Shown: piece by piece, positions 23,485 to 33,038 of the stretch
Position numbering within the stretch: position 1 is the stretch's first letter
Layout: the number at the start of each line of letters is the position of its first letter
Source: Deltaproteobacteria bacterium
GTDB taxonomy: Bacteria; Desulfobacterota; Binatia; Binatales; Binataceae
Direction: 5' to 3'
Length of the DNA: 52,577 nt
Assembly (NCBI GenBank): GCA_021799495.1
Contig: JAJZAI010000023.1
Span: 1-52,577, forward strand
Position numbers and translations under genes: made by a program
The notes under the pieces: generated by a model
What the model was told of the DNA's origin: nothing
Databases searched by the model: none
What the model saw: the letters and a program-made list of their open reading frames with translations, nothing else

Positions 23485-24567
23485 TCAGCGGAACGCGGGC
23501 ATAATGTATTCGGCCACGTCGCGGAACGCCTGCCGCTGCGTGTCCGCCGGCGGCAGGATCATCAATTCCTTGATGCCGGCACGTTCCATCGCGCGAATCC
23601 GCCCGATGATCTCGTCAGCCTCGCCGGCCAGGCAGGTTCCGCGAATCGCCTCCGGCGTGACGTATTTGCGCTCCGCGGGCTGAAGGAACGTTCCGTGCCC
23701 CTCGTGAATCTGCCGGAAGCGCGCCTTCTCGGGCAGGCTGAAATTTTTCACCCGCTCCAGGTAGTCGTCCCAAACGTTGCGAAAAAACGGCGGAATGGCG
23801 TCGTCGCGCCGGCCGCGCGCCTTCCACGTTTCGTAAACGAAATGCAGCGCGCTTGCTACCTGCGCCCCCGTTTCGTTAATCACCCGTTCCGAAGTAAACG
23901 CCTCGCCGGGCCGGAGCACGCAGACGCTGGTAAGCGCGACGACATGAAAATCGTCCGGCACGGATCGGCCGGCGGCCGCGGCGCCCTCGCGAATCTGGGC
24001 GAGCCGCCCTTCGATTTTCGCGTTGATGCCGCCGGCGGTGACCCAGCCGTCGCCAAATTCGCCCGCCACGCGGGCGGCGCGCGGTCCGTTGGCCGCGACG
24101 TAAATCGGAATCGGATCGTCGAGGTTGATAAAGCGGCGGTCGCGATGGAGGAACTGAATCTCGCGCGTGCGCCCGCGATACGTGTAGTCCACGGCTTCGC
24201 CGCGCAGCAGCGCGCGCACCACCCGCAGATAGTCGCGGAATTCCTCGATCGGCATCGGACTCTGCCCCATCACGCGCATCGCGGTATGGCCGGTGCCGAT
24301 GCCCAGAAAGACGCGGCCGGGAGCGATCTGGTTGATGCTCGCGATCGAGTGGGCCGTGACCGGCGCGATGCGCGTGCCCGCGATCGCGACCCCCGTGCCG
24401 AGCCGAATCCGGCTGGTGTTCGCGGCGGCGAGCGCCAGCACCGCGTAACAATCCGACCAGATCATCTGCGAGTCGGGAACCCAGCAACTGTCGAAGCCCA
24501 ATTCCTCGGCGTAGCGGGCGAGATCCCATTTATCGACGTGGGTGTCGAAGCCGACGCCAAATTCCAT
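23485..24567 (-). CDS. LLM-class flavin/F420-dependent oxidoreductase
   Basis: A 360-residue TIM-barrel protein of the bacterial-luciferase superfamily, with AGGAGG 5 nt before the ATG at 24567. Typical stretches are the opening MEFGVGFDTHVDKWDLARYA, DSCWVPDSQMIWSDCYAVLA (about 26-45), IRLGTGVAIAGTRIAPVTA (about 53-71), GRVFLGIGTGHTAMR (about 84-98) and PIYVAANGPRAARVAGEFGDG (about 161-181). Such proteins use FMN or coenzyme F420. Sequence resemblance is closer to F420-type members such as Mer or hydroxy-glutarate-like LLMs, but cofactor and substrate cannot be fixed by eye. It is divergent from the nitronate monooxygenase gene. Confidence 0.88.
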   Translation of the reverse strand: MEFGVGFDTHVDKWDLARYAEELGFDSCWVPDSQMIWSDCYAVLALAAANTSRIRLGTGVAIAGTRIAPVTAHSIASINQIAPGRVFLGIGTGHTAMRVMGQSPMPIEEFRDYLRVVRALLRGEAVDYTYRGRTREIQFLHRDRRFINLDDPIPIYVAANGPRAARVAGEFGDGWVTAGGINAKIEGRLAQIREGAAAAGRSVPDDFHVVALTSVCVLRPGEAFTSERVINETGAQVASALHFVYETWKARGRRDDAIPPFFRNVWDDYLERVKNFSLPEKARFRQIHEGHGTFLQPAERKYVTPEAIRGTCLAGEADEIIGRIRAMERAGIKELMILPPADTQRQAFRDVAEYIMPAFR

Positions 24568-24672
24568 CGCCGCCTCCTGCGCTAAGCACCGGATTAATCG
24601 AGATGCGAGCGGAGGGTAACATCGGCAATAAGCGACGGTCAAAACAGCCGCACCACAGCGTGGAGGATTACG

Positions 24673-25743
24673 ATGAAAGAACCGCTCCGCCGGGCTGGCG
24701 CGTTCCAGCGGCGCAATGGCCTTGATCTCCCGATACTGCTGGCGCCGATGGCGGGCGCCTGCGCGCCATCGGTTTCGATCGCGATCGCCAACGCGGGCAG
24801 TATGGGCGCGTGCGGCGCGCTGCTGATGAAACCCGGAGAAATTTCCGCGTGGGCCAGCGAGGTGCGCGCCGCCAGCAACGGCAATTTTCAGATGAATTTG
24901 TGGATTCCGGATCCGCCGCCGCATCGCGACGCCGATCATGAGGCGCGGGTGCGCGCGTTCCTCGCGCAATGGGGTCCCGACATACCGGCAGAGGCGGGAG
25001 ACGCCACGCCGCCAAATTTCGCGGATCAATGTCAGGCGCTCCTCGATATCAAGCCGCCGGTCGTGTCGTCGGTGATGGGCCTCTATCCGGCGGAATTCGT
25101 CGCGGAGATGAAGCGGCGCGGAATCCAGTGGTTCGCAACCATCACAACGCTGGCGGAAGCGCGCGCCGCGGCGGCGGCCGGCGCCGACGCCGTCATCGCG
25201 CAAGGGATGGAGGCGGGAGGACATCGCGGCGCTTTCGAGGCGCAAAACGCCGAACGGCGGCTGGTAGGATTATTCTCGCTGCTGCCGGCCGTAGCCGACG
25301 CGGTCAAGATTCCCGTGCTCGCCGCTGGCGGAATTGCGGACGCGCGCGGCGTCGTCGCGGCGTTGGCGCTTGGCGCAAGCGCGGTATTGATCGGCACCGG
25401 GTTTCTGCGCTGCCCGGAAGCGAAGATTTCTTCCGCCTGGGCCGATGCGCTCGCGCGGACGGCGCCGGAGGACACGATCATCACGCGGGCGTTCAGCGGA
25501 CGCGCCGGCCGGAGCATCGCGACGGATTATGTCCGCGCCGCGAGCGCCACCGATGCGCCCGCTCCCGCGCCGTATCCGGTCCAGCGCGGATTGACCGCAG
25601 CCATGCGCGCGGACGCGGCGAAAAACGGCGATCTGCGGCGGATGCAGGCGTGGGCGGGGCAATCGGCGGCGCTCGCGCAATCGATTCCGGCCGCCGATCT
25701 CATCCGCCAAATCTGGGCGGAAGCGCGCGCGATGCTCGAATAG
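24673..25743 (+). CDS. Nitronate monooxygenase family protein
   Basis: A 356-residue FMN-dependent TIM barrel of the 2-nitropropane dioxygenase / NMO family. It would oxidise alkyl nitronates to carbonyl compounds and nitrite, protecting against propionate-3-nitronate-type toxins, or reduce enoyl substrates. Family features are PILLAPMAGACAPS (about 20-33), ANAGSMGACGALLM (39-52), GADAVIAQGMEAGGHRG (about 164-180, with the active-site EAGGH) and VLAAGGIADARGVVAALALGASAVLIGT (FMN phosphate site, about 216-243). GGAGG precedes the ATG. It ends at a shared terminator hairpin with the convergent D-aminoacylase gene. Confidence 0.9.
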   Translation: MKEPLRRAGAFQRRNGLDLPILLAPMAGACAPSVSIAIANAGSMGACGALLMKPGEISAWASEVRAASNGNFQMNLWIPDPPPHRDADHEARVRAFLAQWGPDIPAEAGDATPPNFADQCQALLDIKPPVVSSVMGLYPAEFVAEMKRRGIQWFATITTLAEARAAAAAGADAVIAQGMEAGGHRGAFEAQNAERRLVGLFSLLPAVADAVKIPVLAAGGIADARGVVAALALGASAVLIGTGFLRCPEAKISSAWADALARTAPEDTIITRAFSGRAGRSIATDYVRAASATDAPAPAPYPVQRGLTAAMRADAAKNGDLRRMQAWAGQSAALAQSIPAADLIRQIWAEARAMLE

Positions 25744-25786
25744 AAAAAGCCTCCGCACGGAGTCCGAAAATTCGGCGTGCGGAGGC
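25743..25786. terminator. Intrinsic terminator shared by convergent genes
   Basis: Arms GCCTCCGCACG (25749-25759) and CGTGCGGAGGC (25776-25786) are perfect inverted copies, with a nested CCGAAAATTCGG at 25764-25775. The left side carries AAAAA at 25744-25748. Read on the minus strand the hairpin is therefore followed by a T-tract: a Rho-independent terminator for the deacylase gene ending at 25813. It also lies just past the stop of the nitronate monooxygenase gene. Confidence 0.85.
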
Positions 25787-25812
25787 ATGGCGGCGAGCGC
25801 CGCGATTCGTCG

Positions 25813-27531
25813 TCAGGCCGCCGGTTCGGCTTGCGGGCCGCGAATCAACCGGCCCGGCATCGCGCCCGTCGCTTCGGCGCTTTCGTAAATCACTTCGCCG
25901 CTGGCGACCGTGTATTTGTAGCCCTCGGCTTTCTGGATAAGCCGCCGCCCGCCCGCCGGCAGATCGAAGACCATCCGCGGCGCGTGCAGCTTGAGCGCGT
26001 CGAAATCGATCACGTTGACGTCGGCCTTCATGCCCGGCCGCAGCGTTCCGCGATCGTTCAGGCCATAGAAGCGCGCGGTGTCGCGGGTCTGGCGTTTGAC
26101 CGCGAGCTCGAGCGGCAAGCGTTCGCCGCGGCTGCGATCGCGCACCCAATGGGTCAGCATGAAGGTCGGCATGCTGGCGTCGCAGATAAGTCCGCAATGG
26201 GCGCCGCCGTCCGACAGGCCCATCGTGGTGACCGGATCGAGAATCATTTCGCGCAGCGCGTCGAGATTATATTCCGCATAGTTGGCGAGCGGCACGTAGA
26301 GCAGCGCGCGGCCTTCCCGCTCGAGCATCAATTCGTACGTCAGCTCCTCGGGCGACTTGCCCTCGCGCGCCGCGCGCGCCGCGACGTTGGTCTCGCGCAC
26401 CGGCTCGTAGTCGGGCGGATCGCCAAGCGGGAAAAATTTCGAGAAGTTGGTCACGAAATGGCGCGTGGCCCGTTCGCGCACGCTCGGCCCTTCGGCCAGG
26501 ATTTGCGCGCGCAGCGCCGGCTCGCGCATCCGCGCGACCCGTTCCGCCAGCGGCAGGTGCGCAATCGACTTGTAGGTGCGATGCGTGATGAACGGATGCA
26601 GCGAGCTTTCCAGCCCCATCAGCATCCCGGTCGGCCGCGCGGAAATTTGCGGATAGAGATGGGCGCCGTTGGCGTTGAACTCGCGCACCCGATCGATGAT
26701 GCGCCGCGCGCCGCCCGGATCCTTGTCGATTTGCGCGAGCGCGAAGGTGATCGGCAATCCGGTCTCGGTCGAAAGCCTGACCATCCATTCCATCGTCTCG
26801 TCGGGACCGACGAGATCGGAGGCCATCTCGAACACGCCGTGGCCGGCGGCCGCCAGCGCGCGGCCGATGCCGAGCAGTTCGTCCTCGCCCGCGAAGGTGC
26901 CGGGCACGACTTCCTTGTTTTTCGCCCGATGCAGCATCGTGCGCGACGTTGTGAAGCCGAGCGCGCCGGCGCGCAGGCCGTCGCGCACCACCGCAGCCAT
27001 CCGCGCGATATCGTCGGGCGTCGCCGCTTCGTTATGCGCGCCGCGCTCGCCCATCACGTAAACCCGCACCGAGCCATGCGGCACTTGCGCGCCGACGTCG
27101 ATCGCCCGCGGCATCGCGGCGACCGCGTCGAGATAGTCGGCAAAGCTCTCCCATCCCCATTTGATACCTTCGGCGAGGGCGGTCCCCGGAATATCTTCGA
27201 CGCCTTCCATCAGGCCGATCAGGAAATCCTCCCGGCCGCGTTCGACCGGCGCGAACCCGACGCCGCAGTTGCCCATCACGATCGTCGTGACGCCATGCCA
27301 GCTCGAAGGCGTGAGGTACGGGTCCCAGGTCACCTGCCCGTCGTAATGCGTATGGATATCGACAAAGCCCGGCGTCACCAGCAGGCCGGCGGCGTCGATC
27401 TCACGGCGCGCCGCGCCCGCTTTGCCGCCGACGCTCGTAATCGTGCGTCCGTCGATCGCAATATCGCCAGTGAAGGCCGGCCGGCCCGTGCCGTCGACCA
27501 CGCGTCCGCCGCGTATCGCCAAATCATGCAT
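25813..27531 (-). CDS. N-acyl-D-amino-acid deacylase / amidohydrolase-3 family
   Basis: A 572-residue zinc hydrolase of the amidohydrolase superfamily. The family opening [15 protein letters not shown] (6-20) and metal-binding [10 protein letters not shown] (57-66, His60 and His62) are present. GNCGVGFAP (87-95) is typical of D-aminoacylases, and LSDGGAHCG further on holds the catalytic Asp. The C-terminal [18 protein letters not shown] closes the small beta-domain. The class removes N-acyl groups from D-amino acids, but many members in hydrocarbon-degrading environmental lineages have other amide substrates. GGAG lies about 12 nt before the ATG. It ends in the terminator at 25743-25786. Confidence 0.88.
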   Translation of the reverse strand: MHDLAIRGGRVVDGTGRPAFTGDIAIDGRTITSVGGKAGAARREIDAAGLLVTPGFVDIHTHYDGQVTWDPYLTPSSWHGVTTIVMGNCGVGFAPVERGREDFLIGLMEGVEDIPGTALAEGIKWGWESFADYLDAVAAMPRAIDVGAQVPHGSVRVYVMGERGAHNEAATPDDIARMAAVVRDGLRAGALGFTTSRTMLHRAKNKEVVPGTFAGEDELLGIGRALAAAGHGVFEMASDLVGPDETMEWMVRLSTETGLPITFALAQIDKDPGGARRIIDRVREFNANGAHLYPQISARPTGMLMGLESSLHPFITHRTYKSIAHLPLAERVARMREPALRAQILAEGPSVRERATRHFVTNFSKFFPLGDPPDYEPVRETNVAARAAREGKSPEELTYELMLEREGRALLYVPLANYAEYNLDALREMILDPVTTMGLSDGGAHCGLICDASMPTFMLTHWVRDRSRGERLPLELAVKRQTRDTARFYGLNDRGTLRPGMKADVNVIDFDALKLHAPRMVFDLPAGGRRLIQKAEGYKYTVASGEVIYESAEATGAMPGRLIRGPQAEPAA

Positions 27532-27754
27532 TGGTACGTTCTCCGTGGGAGTATCGTCTGCGCTAAATAAAGCAATTTATCGCCGGATCGCGCAAGCCGC
27601 GCCGAACGCGGATTCGGGTGCGATCAACCGCACGACGGAAGCAGCGCGGACGGTTCAATCGGGTTTATTCAAGCAACATGAAATACGTTCTGGCCTTATG
27701 CGATTGCGCCGGTCAAAGTGGATGCGTCACGGGCCAGCTACGGATGGCATACCC
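27532..27754. other. Divergent spacer deacylase / lipoprotein
   Basis: 223 bp. An upstream-extended frame of the lipoprotein ORF into this gap lacks start signals. A small AT-rich patch GCTAAATAAAGC sits at about 27563-27574. No convincing promoter seen. Confidence 0.4.
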
Positions 27755-28270
27755 ATGAAAAATATCTTGATCGCGGCATGCGTCGCTCTGGCCACGGCCG
27801 GCGGATGCGCGCGCTTTCAGCCGGCGACTCCGGCGACGGATTACACGCCGACCGGCGAACTGCAAAGCGTGACTCTGAAAAACACGTCGATCCATTACGA
27901 TCCGGCGGTGTTGGCGCCCGGCGTGCCGCGCAGCGAAGTCCAGGCAAAGCTGGGCGACCCCAACGGCACGGAAACCGCGGACGACGGAAGCGTCGAAAAC
28001 GTGTATGCGTTCTATCCCGACGGCGACAAATTCGTGAATCCGACGATACGGCCGCGCAATATCGCCCTCGGCGTCTTCACCGGCGGCGCCTCGGTCGCCA
28101 TCCGGCAGTTGCGGCTGGCGCACACGGAAAAGAAACTGACGCTTTACTATGTGCGCTATGGCGCCGACGATCGGATCGCGTCGGTGCGGGCCGTTCCGCC
28201 CGAAGCTTCCGGCGTCAATACGCAACCTGCGTCCCCGCCGCCGGCCGCGGCGCCGTCGAATATCGAATAG
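27755..28270 (+). CDS. Putative BamE/SmpA-like lipoprotein
   Basis: 171 residues from the ATG at 27755, which gives an N-terminal MKNILIAACVALATAGGC. The Cys18-type end is a plausible lipobox, although -3 is Ala rather than the usual Leu. SEVQAKLGDPNG (about 65-76) followed by a Tyr-containing beta segment resembles the SmpA/OmlA (BamE) repeat, where one small alpha/beta unit packs on an outer-membrane complex. A proline-rich tail ends the protein. BamE itself aids beta-barrel assembly; this protein's similarity is local, so function is uncertain. It converges with pgi, the stops being 16 bp apart. Confidence 0.55.
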   Translation: MKNILIAACVALATAGGCARFQPATPATDYTPTGELQSVTLKNTSIHYDPAVLAPGVPRSEVQAKLGDPNGTETADDGSVENVYAFYPDGDKFVNPTIRPRNIALGVFTGGASVAIRQLRLAHTEKKLTLYYVRYGADDRIASVRAVPPEASGVNTQPASPPPAAAPSNIE

Positions 28271-28286
28271 CGTCGCATCCCGCGGG

Positions 28287-29933
28287 CTAAATTTCGCGCC
28301 GCGCCTTGCGATAGCGCCGGATCAGCGCGGCCGTCGAACTGTCGTGGTTGAGCTGGGGTTCGTTCGCGGCTTCAAGCTCGGGAATAATCTTCTGCGCCAG
28401 CGCCTTGCCCAACTCCACGCCCCATTGATCGAACGAATTGATTCCCCAGATCGCGCCCTGGGTGAACACGCTATGCTCGTACAGCGCGACCAGCGCGCCG
28501 AGCGTCGCGGGCGTAAGCCGCCGCGCCATGATCGTCGTTGACGGCCGGTTGCCCTCGAAGGTCCGATGCGGCACAAGCCAGTCCGGAGTGCCCTCGGCCT
28601 TCACCTGCTCGGGCGTCTTGCCGAAAGCGAGCGCCTCGCCCTGCGCGATTACGTTGGCGATCAGCAGGTCGTGATGGCGGCCGAGCGGGTTGAGGGACTC
28701 GTCGAATCCGATAAAGTCGCATGGAATCAGCTTCGTTCCCTGATGAATCATCTGGTAGAACGAATGCTGGCCGTTGGTTCCCGGCTCGCCCCAGAAAATC
28801 GGTCCGGTCTGATAGTTGACGACCGCGCCTTCGAGCGTCACGTGCTTGCCGTTCGATTCCATCGTGAGCTGCTGCAGATAGGCGGGAAAGCGCTTGAGAT
28901 ACTGCTCGTAAGGCAGCACAGCGACCGTTTCGGCGCCGAAGAAATTGTTGTACCAGACCGCCAGCAGGCCCATCAGCACGGGCAGGTTGCGCGCGAACGG
29001 CGCGGTGCGGAAATGCTCGTCGATCGCGCGAAACCCTTCGAGCATCGCGGTGAAATTGTCTGGCCCGATCGCGATCATGGTCGAAAGCCCGATCGCCGAA
29101 TCCATCGAGTAGCGCCCGCCGACCCAATCCCAGAAGCCGAACATGTTGGCGGTGTCGATGCCGAATTTCGCGACTTCGGCCGCGTTGGTCGAGACCGCGG
29201 CGAAATGGCGCGCGACCGCTTTATCGTCGCCGAGCGCGCGCACGCTCCAGTCGCGCGCGGTGTGCGCGTTGGTCATCGTCTCGAGCGTGGTGAAAGTTTT
29301 CGACGAAACGATGAAGAGCGTCTCGGCCGGATCGAGATCGCGCGTCGCCTCGGCGAAATCGGTCCCGTCCACGTTCGACACGAAACGCACGGTCAGTTCG
29401 CGCTGGCTGTAATGGCGCAGCGCCTCGTACGCCATCACCGGACCGAGGTCCGAACCGCCGATCCCGATATTGATCACCGCGCGGATCCGCCTGCCGGTAT
29501 GGCCCTTCCATTCGCCGCCGCGGACGCGACGCGAAAATTCCGCCATCCGATCGAGCGTCGCATGCACGTCCGGTACGACGTTGCGGCCATCGACGACGAT
29601 CGAAGCGCCGCGCGGCGCGCGCAACGCGGTATGCAGCACGGCACGCTGTTCGGTCACGTTGATTTTGTCGCCGCGAAACATCGCGTCGATTCGCTCGCGC
29701 AGGCCGCGTGCCTCCGCCAGCGCGATCAGGAGCTTTAGCGTTTCATCGGTGACGCGATGCTTCGAGTAGTCGAAATAAAGCCCGGCCGCTTCGGCGGTCA
29801 TGCGCTCGCCGCGCGTTTGGTCCGCGGCGAAGAGTTCCCGCAGATGGACGCCGCGGACCTGCTCGAAATGTTTCGCCAGCGCCTGCCATGCGGGCGTATC
29901 GACCACGGATGTTTGCGACGGCGCCATCTTCAA
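28287..29933 (-). CDS. pgi: Glucose-6-phosphate isomerase
   Basis: A 548-residue enzyme interconverting glucose-6-phosphate and fructose-6-phosphate in glycolysis and gluconeogenesis. The family signature around [21 protein letters not shown] (near 150-170) and the [13 protein letters not shown] loop (about 210-222) are intact. The second PROSITE-like block [12 protein letters not shown] follows (about 277-288), then the C-terminal [14 protein letters not shown] with the active-site Gln/Lys environment. Length equals the usual 545-550. An alternative start is the Met two codons later. Its position between regulator and lipoprotein genes gives no operon clue. Confidence 0.96.
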   Translation of the reverse strand: MKMAPSQTSVVDTPAWQALAKHFEQVRGVHLRELFAADQTRGERMTAEAAGLYFDYSKHRVTDETLKLLIALAEARGLRERIDAMFRGDKINVTEQRAVLHTALRAPRGASIVVDGRNVVPDVHATLDRMAEFSRRVRGGEWKGHTGRRIRAVINIGIGGSDLGPVMAYEALRHYSQRELTVRFVSNVDGTDFAEATRDLDPAETLFIVSSKTFTTLETMTNAHTARDWSVRALGDDKAVARHFAAVSTNAAEVAKFGIDTANMFGFWDWVGGRYSMDSAIGLSTMIAIGPDNFTAMLEGFRAIDEHFRTAPFARNLPVLMGLLAVWYNNFFGAETVAVLPYEQYLKRFPAYLQQLTMESNGKHVTLEGAVVNYQTGPIFWGEPGTNGQHSFYQMIHQGTKLIPCDFIGFDESLNPLGRHHDLLIANVIAQGEALAFGKTPEQVKAEGTPDWLVPHRTFEGNRPSTTIMARRLTPATLGALVALYEHSVFTQGAIWGINSFDQWGVELGKALAQKIIPELEAANEPQLNHDSSTAALIRRYRKARREI

Positions 29934-30151
29934 CTCCTTGACGCGAAGCGATCTCGCTCCGGATTCATGCGGGATGAACCGAGTTTAGCGCGATGCGCCG
30001 CGCCGTTCGACGCGGCGATTGTGGAAGATCAAAGCGTCGGTATGGTTCCGGCGACGCTTCAGGATGCCGTCGCCCGACTTGGCAGATCGAATGCGGCTAT
30101 AACTCAAATTGCGACGAAGCGGGTTTTTTCGATTCGCACCGGAGATTCGTT
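29934..30151. other. Spacer between pgi and regulator gene
   Basis: 218 bp between two minus-strand genes. A run of six T at about 30123-30128 follows a GC patch, but no paired stem is convincing. No ORF of note. Confidence 0.4.
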
Positions 30152-31288
30152 TTACTCCGCGGCCGGTGGCGCGATCATCCTGCCCATCTCGCTCGTGTCG
30201 TAATGACAGAGTTGGCTGATTTCGCGCGCGAAGCGGCGCGAATTGAGCGCTTCGAGCATCACGCGCACGGGCGGCGCATCCATCTCCGTCTCGGGGATGA
30301 CGAAATCGTACCGCTCTTCACGGATTGGTACGAAATTCAGACCGAACGCCTCCGCCGCCAATCGAATCGTAAAGCCGGCGTCGGCCTGTCCCGCCGCAAT
30401 CGCCGCCGCGACCTCCAGATGGCCGCCCACCTCGAACCCATAACCGCCGACCGATTCGCCCGCGATGCCGGCCTCGGCCAGCGCTTCGTCAAGAGCGGCG
30501 CGCGCGCCGGCCCCCGGCTCGCGGTTCACGATTCGCACCCCCAGCCGCGCCAGATCGGCGACGCCGCGGATCGAGCGGGCGCGTTCCGGCGCAATCGCGA
30601 GACCCAGTTCCCAGCGCGCGAAAGTGACCACCGCCGCGCGCCGCGCGCCCAGCGCCCGGCGCATCGCCGCAAGGTTGTATTCGCCGCTGCGCGGATCGCG
30701 CAGATGCAGGCCCGCCGCATGCGCGCGGCCTTCAAGCACCGCGCCAAGCGCCCGCATGCTCGAACACGGCAGGGCGACCGCGGCGAAGGGCGCGCGATGC
30801 CGCGCCAGCCATTCGCTTAAAATGGCGGCCGCCGGATCGCATCCCGCGATCAGCAGGGTCGCGTCGATCTCCTCATCGGAGCGCGTCGTTTCGACTTCCG
30901 TACGCCGTTTTCCCGCAAGGTCCACGACGCCCGCCGCCGGCGTTAGCGCCACGCGCACCGCTGGCTGGGCGATCGCGATAATCCTTCCGCCCACGCGCGC
31001 CAGCGCGACCCGATGCGGCGCCGCGGCCTTGTCCGCGCCGAGCAACTCCGCCCGCACCCTCCGGCTCGGCTCCCCCGCCTCCAGTCCAAAGAGATTCTCG
31101 ACCGTTTCGCCAAGCGCGCGCGCGATTGCGATCGCCGCCGTCACGCCCGGCTGATAGGCGCCGGATTCGATCGCGCCGAGCGCCTGCCGCGAAATGCCGG
31201 TGCGCCGCGCCAGTTCGAGCTGCGTCATCCCGCGCGCTTCGCGGACGCGCTTCACGGCTTCGCCGCTTTTCGCCATATTACTTGTCAT
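30152..31288 (-). CDS. XRE-type HTH regulator fused to a periplasmic-binding-protein-like sensor
   Basis: 378 residues (or 374 from the Met at 31276). Residues about 10-65 form an XRE/Cro helix-turn-helix (TQLELARRTGISRQALGAIE). A linker follows, then a type 2 periplasmic-binding-protein fold from about 145 (LIAGCDPAAAILSEWL, then GEYNLAAMRRALG, then IVNREPGAGARAALDEAL and VGGHLEVAAAIAAGQADAGF). Such fusions are known as cytoplasmic regulators that bind the same ligand type as adjacent transporters, often molybdate or tungstate. It is divergent from the substrate-binding gene, with only 31 bp between start codons, so it very likely controls that operon. Ligand not proven. Confidence 0.85.
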   Translation of the reverse strand: MTSNMAKSGEAVKRVREARGMTQLELARRTGISRQALGAIESGAYQPGVTAAIAIARALGETVENLFGLEAGEPSRRVRAELLGADKAAAPHRVALARVGGRIIAIAQPAVRVALTPAAGVVDLAGKRRTEVETTRSDEEIDATLLIAGCDPAAAILSEWLARHRAPFAAVALPCSSMRALGAVLEGRAHAAGLHLRDPRSGEYNLAAMRRALGARRAAVVTFARWELGLAIAPERARSIRGVADLARLGVRIVNREPGAGARAALDEALAEAGIAGESVGGYGFEVGGHLEVAAAIAAGQADAGFTIRLAAEAFGLNFVPIREERYDFVIPETEMDAPPVRVMLEALNSRRFAREISQLCHYDTSEMGRMIAPPAAE

Positions 31289-31310
31289 TTGTCGTGTATC
31301 ATGGCATAAA
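31282..31310 (+). promoter_or_regulatory. Possible promoter/operator of the ABC transporter operon
   Basis: TTGTCA (31282-31287), 17 bp, CATAAA (31305-31310). Transcription would start close to the ATG at 31320, so the mRNA may be nearly leaderless. TTGTC occurs twice as a direct repeat 9 bp apart (31282 and 31290), a possible regulator site. The -35 lies inside the regulator's first codons. Confidence 0.35.
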
Positions 31311-31319
31311 CCGCGTCTT

Positions 31320-32261
31320 ATGAAAAAGTCCAGAAGCGCCGCCGCGCGCGTCCCGTTTCAAGCCGGATTCGGCGCATTCCTTGTCACGATTATGTTCGCC
31401 GGGCGGGCGTTCGCTGGCGCGCTCACGCCGCTCGAAGTCGCCTACGCCGGCTCGATGGGCGCCTTGATGGAGCGCGGCGTCCGGCCCGAAGTCGCGCGCG
31501 CTCTCGGCGCCGAATTTCGCGGCCACGCGCAGGGCTCGACCGGACTCGCCAACCTGATTGTCGCGGGCAGTATCCGGCCTGACGTTTTTATCGCCGTCAC
31601 GCCCGGGCCGATGCGCACGATTCTCGCCGCGCACCAGGCCGCCGAAGCAATTCCGATCGCCGGCACGTCGGTGGTCATCGCCTACAGTCCGCGCAGCCGC
31701 TTCGCCGACCAATTGGCTCATGCGGCCGCGGCGAATGGTTTGCCATGGTGGCGAGTGCTCGAAACTCCCGGATTTCGCTTTGGCCGTACCGATCCGCGCA
31801 CCGATCCGCAGGGCCTCAACATCATCTTTACGATGCAATTGGCGGCCGAACTTTATCATCAGCCCAACCTGCCGGAGCGCATCCTTGGCGCCACGATCAA
31901 CCAAAGCCAGATTTTCCAGGAGCCGGAGGTGATGGCGCGCCTGCAGGCCGGCCAGCTCGACGCGAGCTCCGCGTATCGCACGCAGCCCGCGGCCTTCGGA
32001 TTGCCGTTTATCGATCTGCCACCTGAAATCAATCTCGGCGACGCGGCGCTGGCTGGCCGCTATCGCCGCGCCGCGGTCACGCTCGATGGCAAGGTTCATC
32101 ATCCTTCGCCGCTGGTCTTTTATGCCGCCGCGCTGGCCGGCGCGACCCATCCCGAGCTGGCGGCGCGCTTCGTGCGCTGGCTTGGCGGCGAAGAGGCGCG
32201 CGCGCTCTTCGCACGCTATCATTACGACGGTCCGGGCGACGCGAAACCGCTCACGCCCTGA
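31320..32261 (+). CDS. Molybdate/tungstate-type ABC transporter substrate-binding protein
   Basis: A 313-residue exported protein from the ATG at 31320, with a signal peptide to about residue 32 (cut near AFAG). The mature domain begins VAYAGSMGALMERGV. It carries HAQGSTGLANLI with DVFIAVTPGPM (first oxyanion-binding region) and later QLDASSAYRTQPAAFGLPFIDLP, a type 2 binding-protein layout seen in ModA/WtpA and sulfate binders. It should capture an oxyanion in the periplasm and deliver it to the permease encoded 12 bp downstream. Molybdate or tungstate is the best guess from family and from the regulator fusion; sulfate cannot be excluded. There is no ribosome site, compatible with leaderless translation. 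Confidence 0.8.
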   Translation: MKKSRSAAARVPFQAGFGAFLVTIMFAGRAFAGALTPLEVAYAGSMGALMERGVRPEVARALGAEFRGHAQGSTGLANLIVAGSIRPDVFIAVTPGPMRTILAAHQAAEAIPIAGTSVVIAYSPRSRFADQLAHAAAANGLPWWRVLETPGFRFGRTDPRTDPQGLNIIFTMQLAAELYHQPNLPERILGATINQSQIFQEPEVMARLQAGQLDASSAYRTQPAAFGLPFIDLPPEINLGDAALAGRYRRAAVTLDGKVHHPSPLVFYAAALAGATHPELAARFVRWLGGEEARALFARYHYDGPGDAKPLTP

Positions 32262-32273
32262 CATCACTATCGG

Positions 32274-33038
32274 ATGAGCGCAAGATGGTTCAAATTGCTC
32301 GGGATGGCGGCGTTCACGGTCGCGCTGCTCTATCCGCTGGTCGGTCTCGGCGCCCACGTCGGGCGCTGGAGCTGGGACGGCGGCGTTCCCGGCTCGACCG
32401 CCGGCGCCGTGCGCGTGTCGATCATTCTGACCGCAATCGCGATGGTGATTGTAATCGCCGCCGGCACGCCGGTCGCATGGTATCTCGCGCGGAGCGCCGG
32501 GCGCGACCGCGTCATTTGGGACGCGGCGGTGTTAATTTCGGTGCTGATGCCGCCGCTGGCGCTCGGTTTGTTGCTCTCGCTCGCGTACGGTCCCGCCAGC
32601 GGCCTGGGCGGATTGCTGCTGCGGGTCGGCGTGCCGACCAGCAACAGCGCGACCGCGTTTGTCGCCACGCAGGTTTACGCCAGCGTCGGTTACTATATCG
32701 TCGCGGCGCGCGCCGCGATCGCGTCGGTGCCGCACGAACTGGAGCAAACAGCGGCTTTGTTGGGCGTGGCGCCCGTCGCGGTTTTTCGCCGCGTCACGTT
32801 TCCGCTCGCGCGGCTCGGACTTGCCGCCGCGGTCAGCATCGCGTGGGTGCGCGCGCTCGGCGAATTCGGCGCGGTAATCGTCACCGCCTATTATCCCGCC
32901 GGAATGCCGGTGCAAATCTGGGTAAATTTGCAGACCGCCGGGATGCCCGCCGTGATGCCGCTGCTGATCATCTTTTTGCTCACCGCGCTGCCGCTGCCGT
33001 GGCTGATCCATCTGCTGGTGCAATCCCGCGATGCTTGA
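32274..33038 (+). CDS. ABC transporter permease (ModB/WtpB-like)
   Basis: A 254-residue inner-membrane permease with five to six helices. The EAA loop that docks the ATPase is ELEQTAALLGVAPVAVFRRVTFPL (about 160-184), in the order Glu, Ala, Gly typical of the class. SNSATAFVATQVYASVGYYIV resembles the ModB/CysT transmembrane core. It starts 12 bp after the binding-protein stop and overlaps the ATPase start by 8 bp, so all three proteins are made from one mRNA. It forms a homodimer through which the oxyanion crosses the membrane. Confidence 0.88.
   Translation: MSARWFKLLGMAAFTVALLYPLVGLGAHVGRWSWDGGVPGSTAGAVRVSIILTAIAMVIVIAAGTPVAWYLARSAGRDRVIWDAAVLISVLMPPLALGLLLSLAYGPASGLGGLLLRVGVPTSNSATAFVATQVYASVGYYIVAARAAIASVPHELEQTAALLGVAPVAVFRRVTFPLARLGLAAAVSIAWVRALGEFGAVIVTAYYPAGMPVQIWVNLQTAGMPAVMPLLIIFLLTALPLPWLIHLLVQSRDA

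Noticed and set aside
25777-27570. 597-codon open frame on the plus strand
   Set aside because: Antisense to the D-aminoacylase, which has clear motifs. The frame is Arg/His-rich and carries no recognisable domain.
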